Assembly (NCBI GenBank): GCA_934454845.1
Contig: CAKSGV010000007.1
Span: 14,490 to 78,489 of the forward strand
Direction: 5' to 3'
Length of the DNA stretch: 64,000 nucleotides
From: an uncultured Eubacteriales bacterium
Lineage (GTDB): Bacteria; Bacillota; Clostridia; Oscillospirales; Acutalibacteraceae
Made by a program: the position numbers and the translations under genes. The notes under the pieces were generated by a model. That model had not been told where the DNA came from, ran no database searches, and saw only the letters and a list, made by a program, of their open reading frames with translations. This document shows positions 15,915 to 24,336 of this stretch, in pieces; positions within the stretch are counted from its first letter, which is position 1, and each line of letters opens with the position of its first letter.

Positions 15915-18341
15915 ATGAAAAAATTCAGAATAACGGGTATGAGCTGTGCGGCTTGCAGTGCGAGAGTTCAAAAAGCGGTTTCAAATTTAAGCGGTATTGA
16001 AAACTGCGAAGTAAATCTGCTTACGAATACAATGACAACTGTAGGCACAGCCTCTGATGAGGAGATCATTAATGCCGTAAAAGAAGCAGGATACGGTGCG
16101 GAAATTTACAATGAATTCGACTCTTTAGGCAAAGGAAACAAATTTTCAGAGCTTAAAAAAAGGCTCGTTTATTCGGTTTGTTTTTTAATTCTTCTTATGT
16201 ATATCTCTATGGGATATATAATGTGGAATTTTCCTGTCCCTTCGGTTATCGGCAATAATCTTTGGTCGGTAGCGGCGATAGAATTTGTTTTGACGGTTAT
16301 AATTATGATAATAAACCGCAACTTCTTTATAAGCGGATTTAAAAATCTCTTTAAGCTGTCGCCGAATATGGATTCTCTTGTAGCGATAGGATCGGGCACA
16401 GCATTTATTTACAGCACGGTAATTTCCGTTAAAATGATTATAAACGGAAATAATATGCATAAAGATCTTCACGGCCTGTATTTTGAGTCCGCAGCTATGA
16501 TATTAACTCTTATCACGGTCGGAAAAATGTTAGAAGCGTATTCAAAAGGCAAGACCACGTCAGAGCTTAACAGGCTTATGAATTTCGCTCCCAAAACCGC
16601 CACCGTGATAATTGGCGGCGAAGAAAAAACGGTATCCGTTTCAGAAATAAAAGCAGGCGATATTATTGTTACAAAGCCGGGTGAAAGCTTTGCTGTTGAC
16701 GGCGAGATAATCAGCGGAACCTGTTCTGCAGATGAATCCGCTGTTACGGGAGAAAGTCTGCCCGTTGATAAAACGGTCGGCGATAAAGTCACCGGTGCAA
16801 CGCTCAATCTTTCGGGAATAGTAAAATTCAAAGCCGAGGCTGTCGGGGAGGATACAATCTTTTCACAGATTATTAAAACTGTAAACGAGGCTTCCTCTTC
16901 AAAGGCTCCTATTGCAAGAATTGCGGATAAGGTTTCGGGAATTTTCGTTCCTGTGGTTTTGGGAATTGCAATTATCACTTTGGCTGTGTGGCTTTTAATT
17001 GGTGCAGAAGTTTCGACGGCACTTTCGCACTGCATAGCTGTTATTGTTATAAGCTGCCCCTGCGCTCTCGGTCTTGCAACACCTGTAGCAATAATGGTAT
17101 CGAGCGGAGTAGGCGCTAAAAACGGAATTCTTTATAAAAGCGCGTCGGCTATTGAAATGTCCGGCAAAATAAAAACAGTTATAATGGATAAAACGGGAAC
17201 CGTTACAACAGGCAAACCGTCTGTTATAAATTTTGTTGCCGCTGATAATATCGACAGCGACATATTTTCTAAAACCGCATTTTCGCTTGAAAGCTGCAGT
17301 TCGCACCCGTTGGCGACGGCTGTGAGCGAGTATTTTTCGTCTAAAGGTTTAAAATCGGAAGAAGTTAAAGACTTTAGGGAAGAGCCGGGAGTCGGAGTTT
17401 TCGGCGTTTATAACGGAAAAAATATTTTTGCCGGCAATCTTAGATCCGCTCAAAAAATATGCGATATTCCAAATGATATTGTAGAAAAATCAGCGGCAGA
17501 CGCCGATAAGGGTGCGACTCCGGTATTTTTCGTTTCCGATAAAACTTTGCTAGGCTTTATTGCTATAGCGGATATTGTTAAACCCGACAGTGCACAGGCT
17601 GTTAAAAAATTCCGCGAAATGGGAATCAAAACAGTTATGCTCACAGGCGATAATGCAAGATCGGCTTCGGCTATTGCAAAACAGGTGGGAATTGATAAAG
17701 TTGTTTCGGATGTTTTGCCCAATGAAAAAGCAAATGTCGTAGCAGAATATAAGAAAGGCGGAAGAACCGCTATGGTAGGCGACGGAATAAACGACGCTCC
17801 CGCCCTCGCCACATCCGATCTCGGTATCGCGATAGGTGCCGGCAAGGATATAGCGATAGACGTTGCAGATGTTGTTCTTATTAAAAACAGCATACTTGAC
17901 GCTGTAAACGCCGTTATGCTAGGCAGAAAAACTCTTTTAAATATCAAAGAAAATCTCTTCTGGGCATTTATTTATAACATTATAGGTATTCCTTTAGCCG
18001 CAGGTCTTTTCGGATTTAATTTAAACCCGATGTTTGCGGCGGCTGCAATGTCACTTTCGAGTTTTTGCGTTGTTACAAATGCGCTTAGAATCAATACTTT
18101 TAAATCTTTTAATTCAAAAGAGTTGAAAGTTATGAAAAAAACAATTATGATCTCAGGTATGCAGTGCGGACACTGCGAAGCAAGGGTGAAAGAAGCGCTT
18201 TCTAAACTTGGCGGAGTTGAATCGGTAAGCGTTGACCACAAAGCAAACAAAGCGGAAATCGTTTGCAAGTCAGAAATCGAAAACAGTTCGATAATAAACT
18301 GCGTTGAAGCGGCGGGATACAAGGTAACCGAAATAAGATAA
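15915..18341 (+). CDS. copA: Copper-translocating P-type ATPase with C-terminal CopZ-like domain
   Basis: An 808-residue P1B-type ATPase that exports Cu(I). An N-terminal heavy-metal domain has MxCxxC at Cys11/Cys14 (GMSCAACSARV). The membrane CPC motif is at 381-383 (SCPCALGLATPV), the phosphorylated Asp is 425 (DKTGTVTTGKP), TGES is present, HP is in SSHPLATAV, and GDGINDAPA marks the hinge. Unusually, a second heavy-metal domain follows the last membrane helix (MKKTIMISGMQCGHCEARV, Cys751/Cys754) and runs to the stop. From its internal Met740 it is 69 residues, the size of a free CopZ chaperone. Most family members carry such domains only at the N-terminus. No CsoR or CopY regulator is adjacent. 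Confidence 0.93.
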   Translation: MKKFRITGMSCAACSARVQKAVSNLSGIENCEVNLLTNTMTTVGTASDEEIINAVKEAGYGAEIYNEFDSLGKGNKFSELKKRLVYSVCFLILLMYISMGYIMWNFPVPSVIGNNLWSVAAIEFVLTVIIMIINRNFFISGFKNLFKLSPNMDSLVAIGSGTAFIYSTVISVKMIINGNNMHKDLHGLYFESAAMILTLITVGKMLEAYSKGKTTSELNRLMNFAPKTATVIIGGEEKTVSVSEIKAGDIIVTKPGESFAVDGEIISGTCSADESAVTGESLPVDKTVGDKVTGATLNLSGIVKFKAEAVGEDTIFSQIIKTVNEASSSKAPIARIADKVSGIFVPVVLGIAIITLAVWLLIGAEVSTALSHCIAVIVISCPCALGLATPVAIMVSSGVGAKNGILYKSASAIEMSGKIKTVIMDKTGTVTTGKPSVINFVAADNIDSDIFSKTAFSLESCSSHPLATAVSEYFSSKGLKSEEVKDFREEPGVGVFGVYNGKNIFAGNLRSAQKICDIPNDIVEKSAADADKGATPVFFVSDKTLLGFIAIADIVKPDSAQAVKKFREMGIKTVMLTGDNARSASAIAKQVGIDKVVSDVLPNEKANVVAEYKKGGRTAMVGDGINDAPALATSDLGIAIGAGKDIAIDVADVVLIKNSILDAVNAVMLGRKTLLNIKENLFWAFIYNIIGIPLAAGLFGFNLNPMFAAAAMSLSSFCVVTNALRINTFKSFNSKELKVMKKTIMISGMQCGHCEARVKEALSKLGGVESVSVDHKANKAEIVCKSEIENSSIINCVEAAGYKVTEIR

Positions 18342-18351
18342 AACGGAATAT

Positions 18352-18384
18352 TCACCGGATATAGGATAATACTATATCCGGTGA
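18352..18384 (+). terminator. Hairpin between copA and spoVAD that holds the ribosome site
   Basis: TCACCGGATATA (18352-18363) pairs perfectly with TATATCCGGTGA (18373-18384), followed by TATTTTTA. It looks like a terminator for copA. Its right arm also contains GGTGA, the only ribosome site for the ATG at 18392. Confidence 0.7.
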
Positions 18385-18391
18385 TATTTTT

Positions 18392-19399
18392 ATGATTAAA
18401 AGAATTGGCAAAAGAACTTTAATGTTTGAAAACGGACCGAGCATAATAGGCTACGGCGCGGTTGTAGGCAAAAAAGAAAAAGACGGTCCTTTAGGAGATG
18501 AATTTGACGCTTTTTTTGACGACTGCCGATTTGCGGAAGAAACTTATGAAAAAGCAGAGAGCAGAATGCAGAAAATAGCTGTGGAAACCGCATTAAAAAA
18601 AAGCGGATTATCAGAAAATGATATGGATTATATTTTTGCCGGCGATCTTTTAGATCAGTGCATAGGAAGTTCGTTCTCTATAAGGAATATGCAGATCCCG
18701 TTTATCGGGCTATACGGTGCTTGCTCAACTATGACCTTGGCTCTTTCGGCGGCGGCAGTGTTTATCGAAAGCGGAGCGGCAGAGCATACTGCCGCCGTTA
18801 CATCATCGCATTTCTGCACAGCCGAGCGGCAATACAGATTCCCTCTTGAATACGGCTCACAGAGAACTCCTACTTCTCAGTGGACCGCTACCGCCGCAGG
18901 AGCAACCATTTTAGGAAGAGAAGATAATAAGCCTTATATTGCTTATTCCACTATAGGGAAAATAGTTGATCTGGGAGTAAAAGACGCAAACAATATGGGA
19001 GCGGCAATGGCGCCTGCCGCAGCAGACACCATAAAAGCGTTTTTAAAGGATACTTCTTCAAAGCCCGATGATTATGATCTTATTTTTACAGGGGACTTAG
19101 GACAGGTCGGCTCTGATCTTTTATATGAATTGCTTGAAATTGAAAATATAGATATCAGGTGCAGGCATTCAGATTGCGGACTTATGCTTTTTGACACAGA
19201 TACGCAGGATGTTCACGCAGGAGCGTCAGGCTGCGGATGTTCGGCGGCAGTTCTTAATTCCTATGTCATTCACAAAATGGAGGAAGGCTCGCTTAAAAAT
19301 ATTCTGTTTGTTTCAACAGGCGCGTTGCTTTCTCCGACTTCATCTCTTCAAGGTGAGAGTATTCCGTCGATTGCCCATCTTATAAACATTAAGATTTAA
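18392..19399 (+). CDS. spoVAD: Stage V sporulation protein AD
   Basis: A 335-residue protein of the thiolase-like SpoVAD family. In other spore formers SpoVAD binds dipicolinic acid and takes part in its uptake into the forespore and release at germination, together with SpoVAC and SpoVAE membrane proteins. Visible family features are ENGPSIIGYGAVVGKKEKDG at the N-terminus, GLYGACSTMTLALSAAA (position of the thiolase Cys) and GASGCGCSAAVL near the C-terminus. Length fits the family. Odd points: spoVAC and spoVAE are not beside it, and its ribosome site is buried in the hairpin at 18352-18384. No clear sigma-G-type promoter was found. Confidence 0.92.
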   Translation: MIKRIGKRTLMFENGPSIIGYGAVVGKKEKDGPLGDEFDAFFDDCRFAEETYEKAESRMQKIAVETALKKSGLSENDMDYIFAGDLLDQCIGSSFSIRNMQIPFIGLYGACSTMTLALSAAAVFIESGAAEHTAAVTSSHFCTAERQYRFPLEYGSQRTPTSQWTATAAGATILGREDNKPYIAYSTIGKIVDLGVKDANNMGAAMAPAAADTIKAFLKDTSSKPDDYDLIFTGDLGQVGSDLLYELLEIENIDIRCRHSDCGLMLFDTDTQDVHAGASGCGCSAAVLNSYVIHKMEEGSLKNILFVSTGALLSPTSSLQGESIPSIAHLINIKI

Positions 19400-19420
19400 A
19401 ATAATTTAACATTTATTTTA

Positions 19421-19448
19421 TTGACTTTTTTTCCATATAAAGTATAAT
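19421..19448 (+). promoter_or_regulatory. Promoter of mgtE
   Basis: TTGACT (19421-19426), a 16-base spacer and TATAAT (19443-19448). The predicted start near 19455 gives a leader of about 113 bases. Confidence 0.75.
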
Positions 19449-19460
19449 ATTAAATGGATG

Positions 19461-19539
19461 CTTGTTAATATAACACGGGATATAAAACGAAGTGCAATCC
19501 TTAAGCATTTTTGTTTGAATGACGCGTTATATTAGCAAG
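19461..19539 (+). promoter_or_regulatory. Structured 5' leader of mgtE, possible metal-sensing RNA
   Basis: CTTGTTAATATAACACG (19461-19477) pairs with CGCGTTATATTAGCAAG (19523-19539) at 16 of 17 positions counting one G-U, closing a 45-base interior. The interior can form two small hairpins (GGAT...ATCC at 19478-19500; CATT...AATG near 19506-19521), giving a three-way-junction shape. There is no U-tract terminator, so control would be translational or by stability. The ykoK/M-box Mg2+ riboswitch is larger and I do not see its conserved elements; I cannot assign a known class. Confidence 0.5.
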
Positions 19540-19567
19540 GTTTTATTATTAAAAAGAGGGTGATTTT

Positions 19568-20941
19568 TTGGAAGAGAAAATTCTTGAGCTTTTCGAAGAA
19601 AAAAAATTCAGTCAGCTAAAAAATCTCCTTTCGGAAATCAACCCTGCCGACCTTGCGGTGATATTCGAAAAGATCCCCGATAAGGATCTTCCCGTTATTT
19701 TCAGAATTCTTCCTAAAGAGCTTGCGGCTGAAGTGTTCGTTGAAATGGATTCGGATATGCAGCAGCTCCTTATAGAAGCTTTCAGTGATAAAGAGCTCCG
19801 AGAAGTTATGGATGAACTTTTTATGGATGATACAGTTGATATCATCGATGAAATGCCTGCTTCGGTTGCAAAAAGAATTCTCCGCCAAACCGATTCGGCA
19901 AGGCGCAGAATGATCAACAAGCTTTTGGCGTATCCTGACGACAGCGCCGGCAGTATAATGACTACCGAGTATATCGATCTTAAAAAGGATATGACGATCG
20001 ATGAAGCGTTAGACAGGATTCGCAGGATCGGATTTGACAGTGAAACGATCTACAGCTGTTATGTTATAAGCAAAAGCAGAAAGCTTTTAGGCATTGTTTC
20101 GATAAAGGATCTTTTACTTAATAAAAAAGAGTGCGTTATCGGCGATATTATGGATGAAAACATAATTTTTGCCAACACTCTTGACGATAAAGAAGAAGTT
20201 GCCGCAAGGATCAATAAATACGATCTCCTTGCTATTCCTGTGGTTGATAAAGAAAACAGGCTTGTAGGTATCGTTACTTTCGATGACGCTATTGACGTTA
20301 TGCAAGACGAGGCCACCGAGGATATCGAAAAAATGGCGGCTATTCTTCCGAGTGAACACAGTTATTTTAAAACGGGAATAATCGAAACTTTTAAGGCAAG
20401 AATTCCCTGGCTTATGCTTCTTATGATTTCGGCAACTTTTACGGGCGCCATTATTTCTAGTTTTGAAAATAAGCTTGCAACGATTCCTGCTCTTATTGCT
20501 TTTATCCCTATGCTTATGGATACGGGCGGAAACAGCGGAAGCCAGTCTTCAGTAACGGTTATCCGCGCTATTTCTCTCGGAGATATTGAATTTAAAGATA
20601 TTTTAAAAGTTATTTGGAAAGAAATAAGAGTTTCAGTTATCTGCAGTGCGGCTTTGGCGGTTGTGAATGCCGTAAAGCTGTTTGCGGTCGATTATTTGCT
20701 TTTAAATACATTCGGAAATGCAAAAATAGGCTCCGTGCTGTTATTGATCGCAGTGGTTTGTCTGACGCTGTTTTGCACTGTCGTGGTAGCAATGCTTGTT
20801 GGCTGTACTTTGCCGATACTCGCAAAAAAAGTCGGATTTGACCCGGCGGTTATGGCAAGCCCGTTTATTACCACTATTGTTGACGCGATTTCGCTTGCTA
20901 TTTATTTCGGAATGGCAACCCTGCTTATTGTAAGCATATGA
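19568..20941 (+). CDS. mgtE: Magnesium transporter MgtE
   Basis: A 457-residue Mg2+ channel. The cytoplasmic N domain (about 1-125) is rich in short helices (LLSEINPADLAVIFEKIPDK). Two CBS domains (about 130-255) follow, which in the family close the channel when Mg2+ is high. A connecting helix (DEATEDIEKMAAI) then leads to about five membrane helices (285-457) with the motif DTGGNSGSQSS at the pore. Length and order match the family. TTG 19568 is the start, with GAGGGTGA just upstream. The stop overlaps the next gene by 4 bases (ATGA). Confidence 0.95.
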   Translation: MEEKILELFEEKKFSQLKNLLSEINPADLAVIFEKIPDKDLPVIFRILPKELAAEVFVEMDSDMQQLLIEAFSDKELREVMDELFMDDTVDIIDEMPASVAKRILRQTDSARRRMINKLLAYPDDSAGSIMTTEYIDLKKDMTIDEALDRIRRIGFDSETIYSCYVISKSRKLLGIVSIKDLLLNKKECVIGDIMDENIIFANTLDDKEEVAARINKYDLLAIPVVDKENRLVGIVTFDDAIDVMQDEATEDIEKMAAILPSEHSYFKTGIIETFKARIPWLMLLMISATFTGAIISSFENKLATIPALIAFIPMLMDTGGNSGSQSSVTVIRAISLGDIEFKDILKVIWKEIRVSVICSAALAVVNAVKLFAVDYLLLNTFGNAKIGSVLLLIAVVCLTLFCTVVVAMLVGCTLPILAKKVGFDPAVMASPFITTIVDAISLAIYFGMATLLIVSI

Positions 20942-21588
20942 ATATTATTTATTTTGATGATTTTGTCGTTGTCGCAGTTAAGCCTTACGGGATATTGTCT
21001 GCAAGCGGAAATTCGGATGACGATATGATATCTCTTTTAAAAAAAGAAACCTCTAAGGAAATTTATCCTGTGCATAGGCTTGACAGAACAACCGGCGGAT
21101 TAATGGTGTTTGCCCGCAGCAAAGAATCGGCAGCGGAGCTTTCTAAGCAGATATCCGAGCATTCCTTTTATAAAGAATATCTTGCCGCGGCAAAAGGCGA
21201 AACGGAAAATGTTACAGGGCAAATGAACGATATTCTCTTTTTTGACCGCTTTAAAAACAAATCTTATGCGGTGAAAAAAGAAAGAAAAGGTGCAAAGTCT
21301 GCTTCGCTTGAATATCAAAAGCTCAGCAGTGAGGATATCGGCGGCTATAAAGCCTCGCTTTACAGAATAAAGCTTTATACAGGAAGAACTCATCAGATAA
21401 GAGTGCAGTTTGCTTCAAGAGGTATGCCTCTTTTAGGCGACAGGCGATATGGTTCGGATTTCAAAGCTGATAACATCGCTCTATGGTCTTATAAAATAGG
21501 ATTTATAAATCCGGGGAATAAATGTTATTCGGAATTTGAATTAAAACCTGAAAATGATGTTTTTTTGCGATTTAAAAGGTTAATATAA
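20938..21588 (+). CDS. RluA-family pseudouridine synthase
   Basis: A 216-residue enzyme that would isomerise uridine to pseudouridine in RNA. The catalytic motif is VHRLDRTTGGLMVFA with the Asp in HRLDR; KPYGILS near the N-terminus and TGRTHQIRVQFASRGMPLLG near the C-terminus are also typical. It lacks an N-terminal S4 domain and is shorter than RluC/RluD, like the single-domain RluA/TruC group. The target base cannot be deduced. It overlaps mgtE by 4 bases and is probably translationally coupled to it. Confidence 0.88.
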   Translation: MNIIYFDDFVVVAVKPYGILSASGNSDDDMISLLKKETSKEIYPVHRLDRTTGGLMVFARSKESAAELSKQISEHSFYKEYLAAAKGETENVTGQMNDILFFDRFKNKSYAVKKERKGAKSASLEYQKLSSEDIGGYKASLYRIKLYTGRTHQIRVQFASRGMPLLGDRRYGSDFKADNIALWSYKIGFINPGNKCYSEFELKPENDVFLRFKRLI

Positions 21589-21589
21589 A

Positions 21590-21696
21590 GGTATAAGCGG
21601 TGGAGTCTGTCATAGAGCAAAAGCTCTATTTATACCAATTCTCTATGTATTTAATAGGGATTTTTGGCAGAACGACACTGTTGTTCTGCCTTTTTT
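21590..21696 (+). promoter_or_regulatory. Structured leader and terminator upstream of pyk
   Basis: GGTATAA (21590-21596) pairs with TTATACC (21630-21636) around an unpaired GCGGTGGAGTCTGTC and a hairpin ATAGAGC-AAAA-GCTCTAT (21612-21629). A middle weak hairpin uses CTCTAT and ATAGGG. Then GGCAGAAC (21666-21673) pairs with GTTCTGCC (21683-21690), extendable to 11 pairs, followed by TTTTTT. The order, structured domain then intrinsic terminator 22 bases before the pyk start, is that of a transcription-attenuation leader, or simply the end of the mgtE operon. No known riboswitch class is recognised. Confidence 0.55.
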
Positions 21697-21718
21697 ATAA
21701 AATTTAGGAGAATTTATT

Positions 21719-23131
21719 ATGAGAAAAACAAAAATTGTTTGTACTATCGGACCGTCTTGTTCAGATGAAGATACTCTTATTAAAATGTGCGAAGCGGGAA
21801 TGAATGTTGCGCGCCTTAATTTCTCTCACGGTACCTTTGAAGAGCATTTAAAAAGAATAAATGCTGTTAAAAAAGTTCGGGATGACCTTAATCTGCCAAT
21901 AGCTATTATGCTTGATACAAAAGGTCCGGAATATAGAATAGGGCTTTTTGAAAACGGCAAGGAAGAGCTAAAAGAAGGCGATCCTTTCACTTTTACCACC
22001 GATGATGTTATAGGCGATAAAGATAAGGTATCCGTTAGCTATAAAAACTTAAATAAAGATTTAAAAGTCGGTGATAAAATACTTGTAAATAACGGACTTT
22101 TATCTTTTGAAGTTTTAAAAATAGAAAATTCGGACATCGTGTGCAAGATAATAACAGGCGGCGTTATTTCCGACAGAAAAAGTATGAGCTTTCCTAATAA
22201 GGTTTTAAAACAGGTCTATCTTTCGGATCAGGATAAGCAGGATATACTATTCGGAATTGAAAACGGAATCGATTATGTTGCCTGCTCGTTTGTTTCCTGC
22301 GTGCAGGATATTCTCGATGTAAAGAAATTTATTTTTTCTCACACTGCCGCAAGTATAGGAATAATAGCTAAAATTGAAAATCAGTCGGGTATTGATAATA
22401 TTGAAGAGATATGCTCCGAATGCGACGGAATAATGATAGGCAGAGGAGATATGGGCGTTGAAATTCCGTTTGAGGAGTTACCCGCTATTCAAAAAAGACT
22501 AATCACTAAGTGCAGGCTTCTCGGCAAAAGAGTAATAACTGCAACCGAAATGCTCGAATCGATGATATATAATCCCCGCCCGACAAGAGCGGAGGTTTCC
22601 GATGTTGCAAATGCTGTTTATGACGGCACGAGCGCAATTATGCTTTCCGGTGAAACTGCTGCGGGGAAATATCCCGTCGAGGCAGTAAAAACAATGGCTA
22701 AAATAGCCGAGCGCACAGAGCAGGGAATACACTATAAAAAGAGATTTTACAGAAGCGATTTCCAAATCAAAAACGATATGGACGCAATTTCCCACTCTAT
22801 CTGCGGAATGTCTATCGATCTTGATGTAAAAGGAATAGTCGTATGCTCGTTATCGGGAATGACGGCAAGAATGGTATCAAGATTCAGATCGCCTGTAGAT
22901 ATTATCGGTCTTTGCGTAAATAAGAGGACCTGGCGTCAGCTTTCTCTTTCCTGGGGTGTGACTCCCGTTATGTGCGAGGTTTATCCCTCTATCGAAGTGC
23001 TGTTTTATAACGCTAAAAAAACAGCAAAAAGAATTTTTGGATTGAAACCCGATGATAAGATCATTATAACCGGCGGAGCCACAACAGGGCAGTCGGGCAA
23101 CACCAATACCATAAGAATTGAAACTATATAA
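21719..23131 (+). CDS. pyk: Pyruvate kinase
   Basis: A 470-residue glycolytic enzyme transferring phosphate from phosphoenolpyruvate to ADP. Landmarks are RKTKIVCTIGPSC and NVARLNFSHG at the N-terminus, MLDTKGPEYRIG, IENQSGIDNIEE, the metal and substrate region GIMIGRGDMGVEIPFEELP and the family signature TATEMLESMIYNPRPTRAE. The C-terminal allosteric domain ends with GGATTGQSGNTNTIRI. It lacks the extra PEP-utiliser-like domain of Bacillus enzymes. An AGGAG site precedes the ATG. Its expression probably depends on the leader at 21590-21696. Confidence 0.96.
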   Translation: MRKTKIVCTIGPSCSDEDTLIKMCEAGMNVARLNFSHGTFEEHLKRINAVKKVRDDLNLPIAIMLDTKGPEYRIGLFENGKEELKEGDPFTFTTDDVIGDKDKVSVSYKNLNKDLKVGDKILVNNGLLSFEVLKIENSDIVCKIITGGVISDRKSMSFPNKVLKQVYLSDQDKQDILFGIENGIDYVACSFVSCVQDILDVKKFIFSHTAASIGIIAKIENQSGIDNIEEICSECDGIMIGRGDMGVEIPFEELPAIQKRLITKCRLLGKRVITATEMLESMIYNPRPTRAEVSDVANAVYDGTSAIMLSGETAAGKYPVEAVKTMAKIAERTEQGIHYKKRFYRSDFQIKNDMDAISHSICGMSIDLDVKGIVVCSLSGMTARMVSRFRSPVDIIGLCVNKRTWRQLSLSWGVTPVMCEVYPSIEVLFYNAKKTAKRIFGLKPDDKIIITGGATTGQSGNTNTIRIETI

Positions 23132-23164
23132 ATTAATTTTAAAATAATAAAGGAGGTGGGAGTA

Positions 23165-24010
23165 ATGAGTAAAAATTCTTCCGTTAAAATGTTCAAATCG
23201 AACACAAACTTAAAAGAAGATCTTAGAATGTCCGTAAGCTTCAGAAACGACAAAAAAGTTTTCTGTGACCTTCATAAACACCAATATATCGAAACGGAGC
23301 TCATTTTAAGCGGAACCTGTAAAAACACGATAAACGGCGTGAAATATAATTTCAAAAGAGGAGATGTTTATTTAATGCTCCCCTCCGATATGCATATGGT
23401 TTACAGCGAGGAGCCCGTAAATTATGTAAATTTATCATTCGGCGAAGATATGCTTAAAGCATCTATGCTTAATCAGATTGCACTTAAAGGTTCTAATATT
23501 ATAGCTACTCTTAATGAAGAAGAAATTGAAACCGCAGAAAATATTCTCAAGGCATTAAGTTGCGAATTCAATTCAAAAAAGCCATCGAAAACTTTGCTTA
23601 AAATGCTGCTTGAATGTTTTATGGTGCTTTCTTTCGGAAAAAACGAAAAAACTTCTGCCGAAACACGGAGCACAGTCGCCTTAAAGCGGGTATTAGGTTT
23701 TTTGAATATGCATTTTACCGAAAATCCCTCGCTTAAAGCTGCGGCAGAGGTCGCGCACTATAATGTCAGTCATTTTTCAAACTATTTTCATAATCAGATG
23801 CAGGTTACATATTCGGAATATTTAAATAATCTGAAAATCAATAGGGCAAAGGACCTGCTTATCTCCATCGACCTTAAAATCTATGAGATTGCCCTTAAAA
23901 GCGGATTTCCCACTCAGGTGAATTTTCAAAGGGTTTTCAAGAAAAAAACAGGGCTTTCTCCTTTGCGGTTTCGAGCAGAGAATAAACAAAAAAATACTGC
24001 CGCGGATTAA
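23165..24010 (+). CDS. AraC-family transcriptional regulator
   Basis: A 281-residue regulator. The N-terminal half (about 15-130) is an AraC-type cupin sensor (HKHQYIETELILSGTCKNTI...GDVYLMLPSDMHMVY), and the last 100 residues form the double helix-turn-helix (LKAAAEVAHYNVSHFSNYFH, then YEIALKSGFPTQVNFQRVFK). The ligand is unknown; such cupin sensors usually bind sugars or related compounds. ATG 23165 follows AAGGAGGTG; a GTG nine bases earlier lies inside that site. It is 33 bases downstream of pyk and may be read through from it. Confidence 0.9.
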   Translation: MSKNSSVKMFKSNTNLKEDLRMSVSFRNDKKVFCDLHKHQYIETELILSGTCKNTINGVKYNFKRGDVYLMLPSDMHMVYSEEPVNYVNLSFGEDMLKASMLNQIALKGSNIIATLNEEEIETAENILKALSCEFNSKKPSKTLLKMLLECFMVLSFGKNEKTSAETRSTVALKRVLGFLNMHFTENPSLKAAAEVAHYNVSHFSNYFHNQMQVTYSEYLNNLKINRAKDLLISIDLKIYEIALKSGFPTQVNFQRVFKKKTGLSPLRFRAENKQKNTAAD

Positions 24011-24035
24011 AATTTATCCGCAGCAGTATTTTTGC
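23990..24035. terminator. Bidirectional terminator overlapping the AraC stop codon
   Basis: AATACTGC and GCGGAT pair with ATCCGC and GCAGTATT across one mismatch, with A-run and T-run on the two sides. It separates the AraC gene from the convergent DUF378 gene. Confidence 0.85.
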
Positions 24036-24036
24036 T

Positions 24037-24252
24037 TTATTGTTCGGTTGTAACAACTTTTTCGCTGTCGCTTCTGAAAAGTAAAGAAATGCACCAAATT
24101 CCGGCGAGTGCTATAATTGTATATATAATTCTGCTTAATATAGCGTCGCTTCCGCCGAAAATCCACGCTACAAGGTCAAAACTGAAAATTCCTACGAGCC
24201 CCCAGTTGAGAGTACCTATAATAGCAAGTATAAGGCAAATTTTATCAAACAT
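24037..24252 (-). CDS. DUF378 small membrane protein
   Basis: A 71-residue protein of the DUF378 family. The N-terminal signature LAIIGTLNWGLVGIF is typical, and two membrane segments are seen (about 3-22 and 38-60). ATG 24252 is preferred because GGAGGTG lies about 9 bases upstream; the open frame extends further but without a start signal. Function unknown. The Trp-containing first helix and small size are the family hallmarks. Confidence 0.85.
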   Translation of the reverse strand: MFDKICLILAIIGTLNWGLVGIFSFDLVAWIFGGSDAILSRIIYTIIALAGIWCISLLFRSDSEKVVTTEQ

Positions 24253-24336
24253 TTTCTGAGCACCTCCAAAAAATGATCTTATCGGCCGACATCTTCGGCT
24301 CATGCTTATTTTGTGTAGTTTTTTGGCTTTTATACT

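Noticed and set aside
18100..18140. Programmed frameshift in copA as in E. coli
   Set aside because: No slippery run plus stop is seen; the frame continues directly into the C-terminal domain.
19461..19539. Assignment of the mgtE leader to the M-box or purine riboswitch
   Set aside because: A three-way-junction outline is similar to purine riboswitches, but the conserved core bases of either class were not found.
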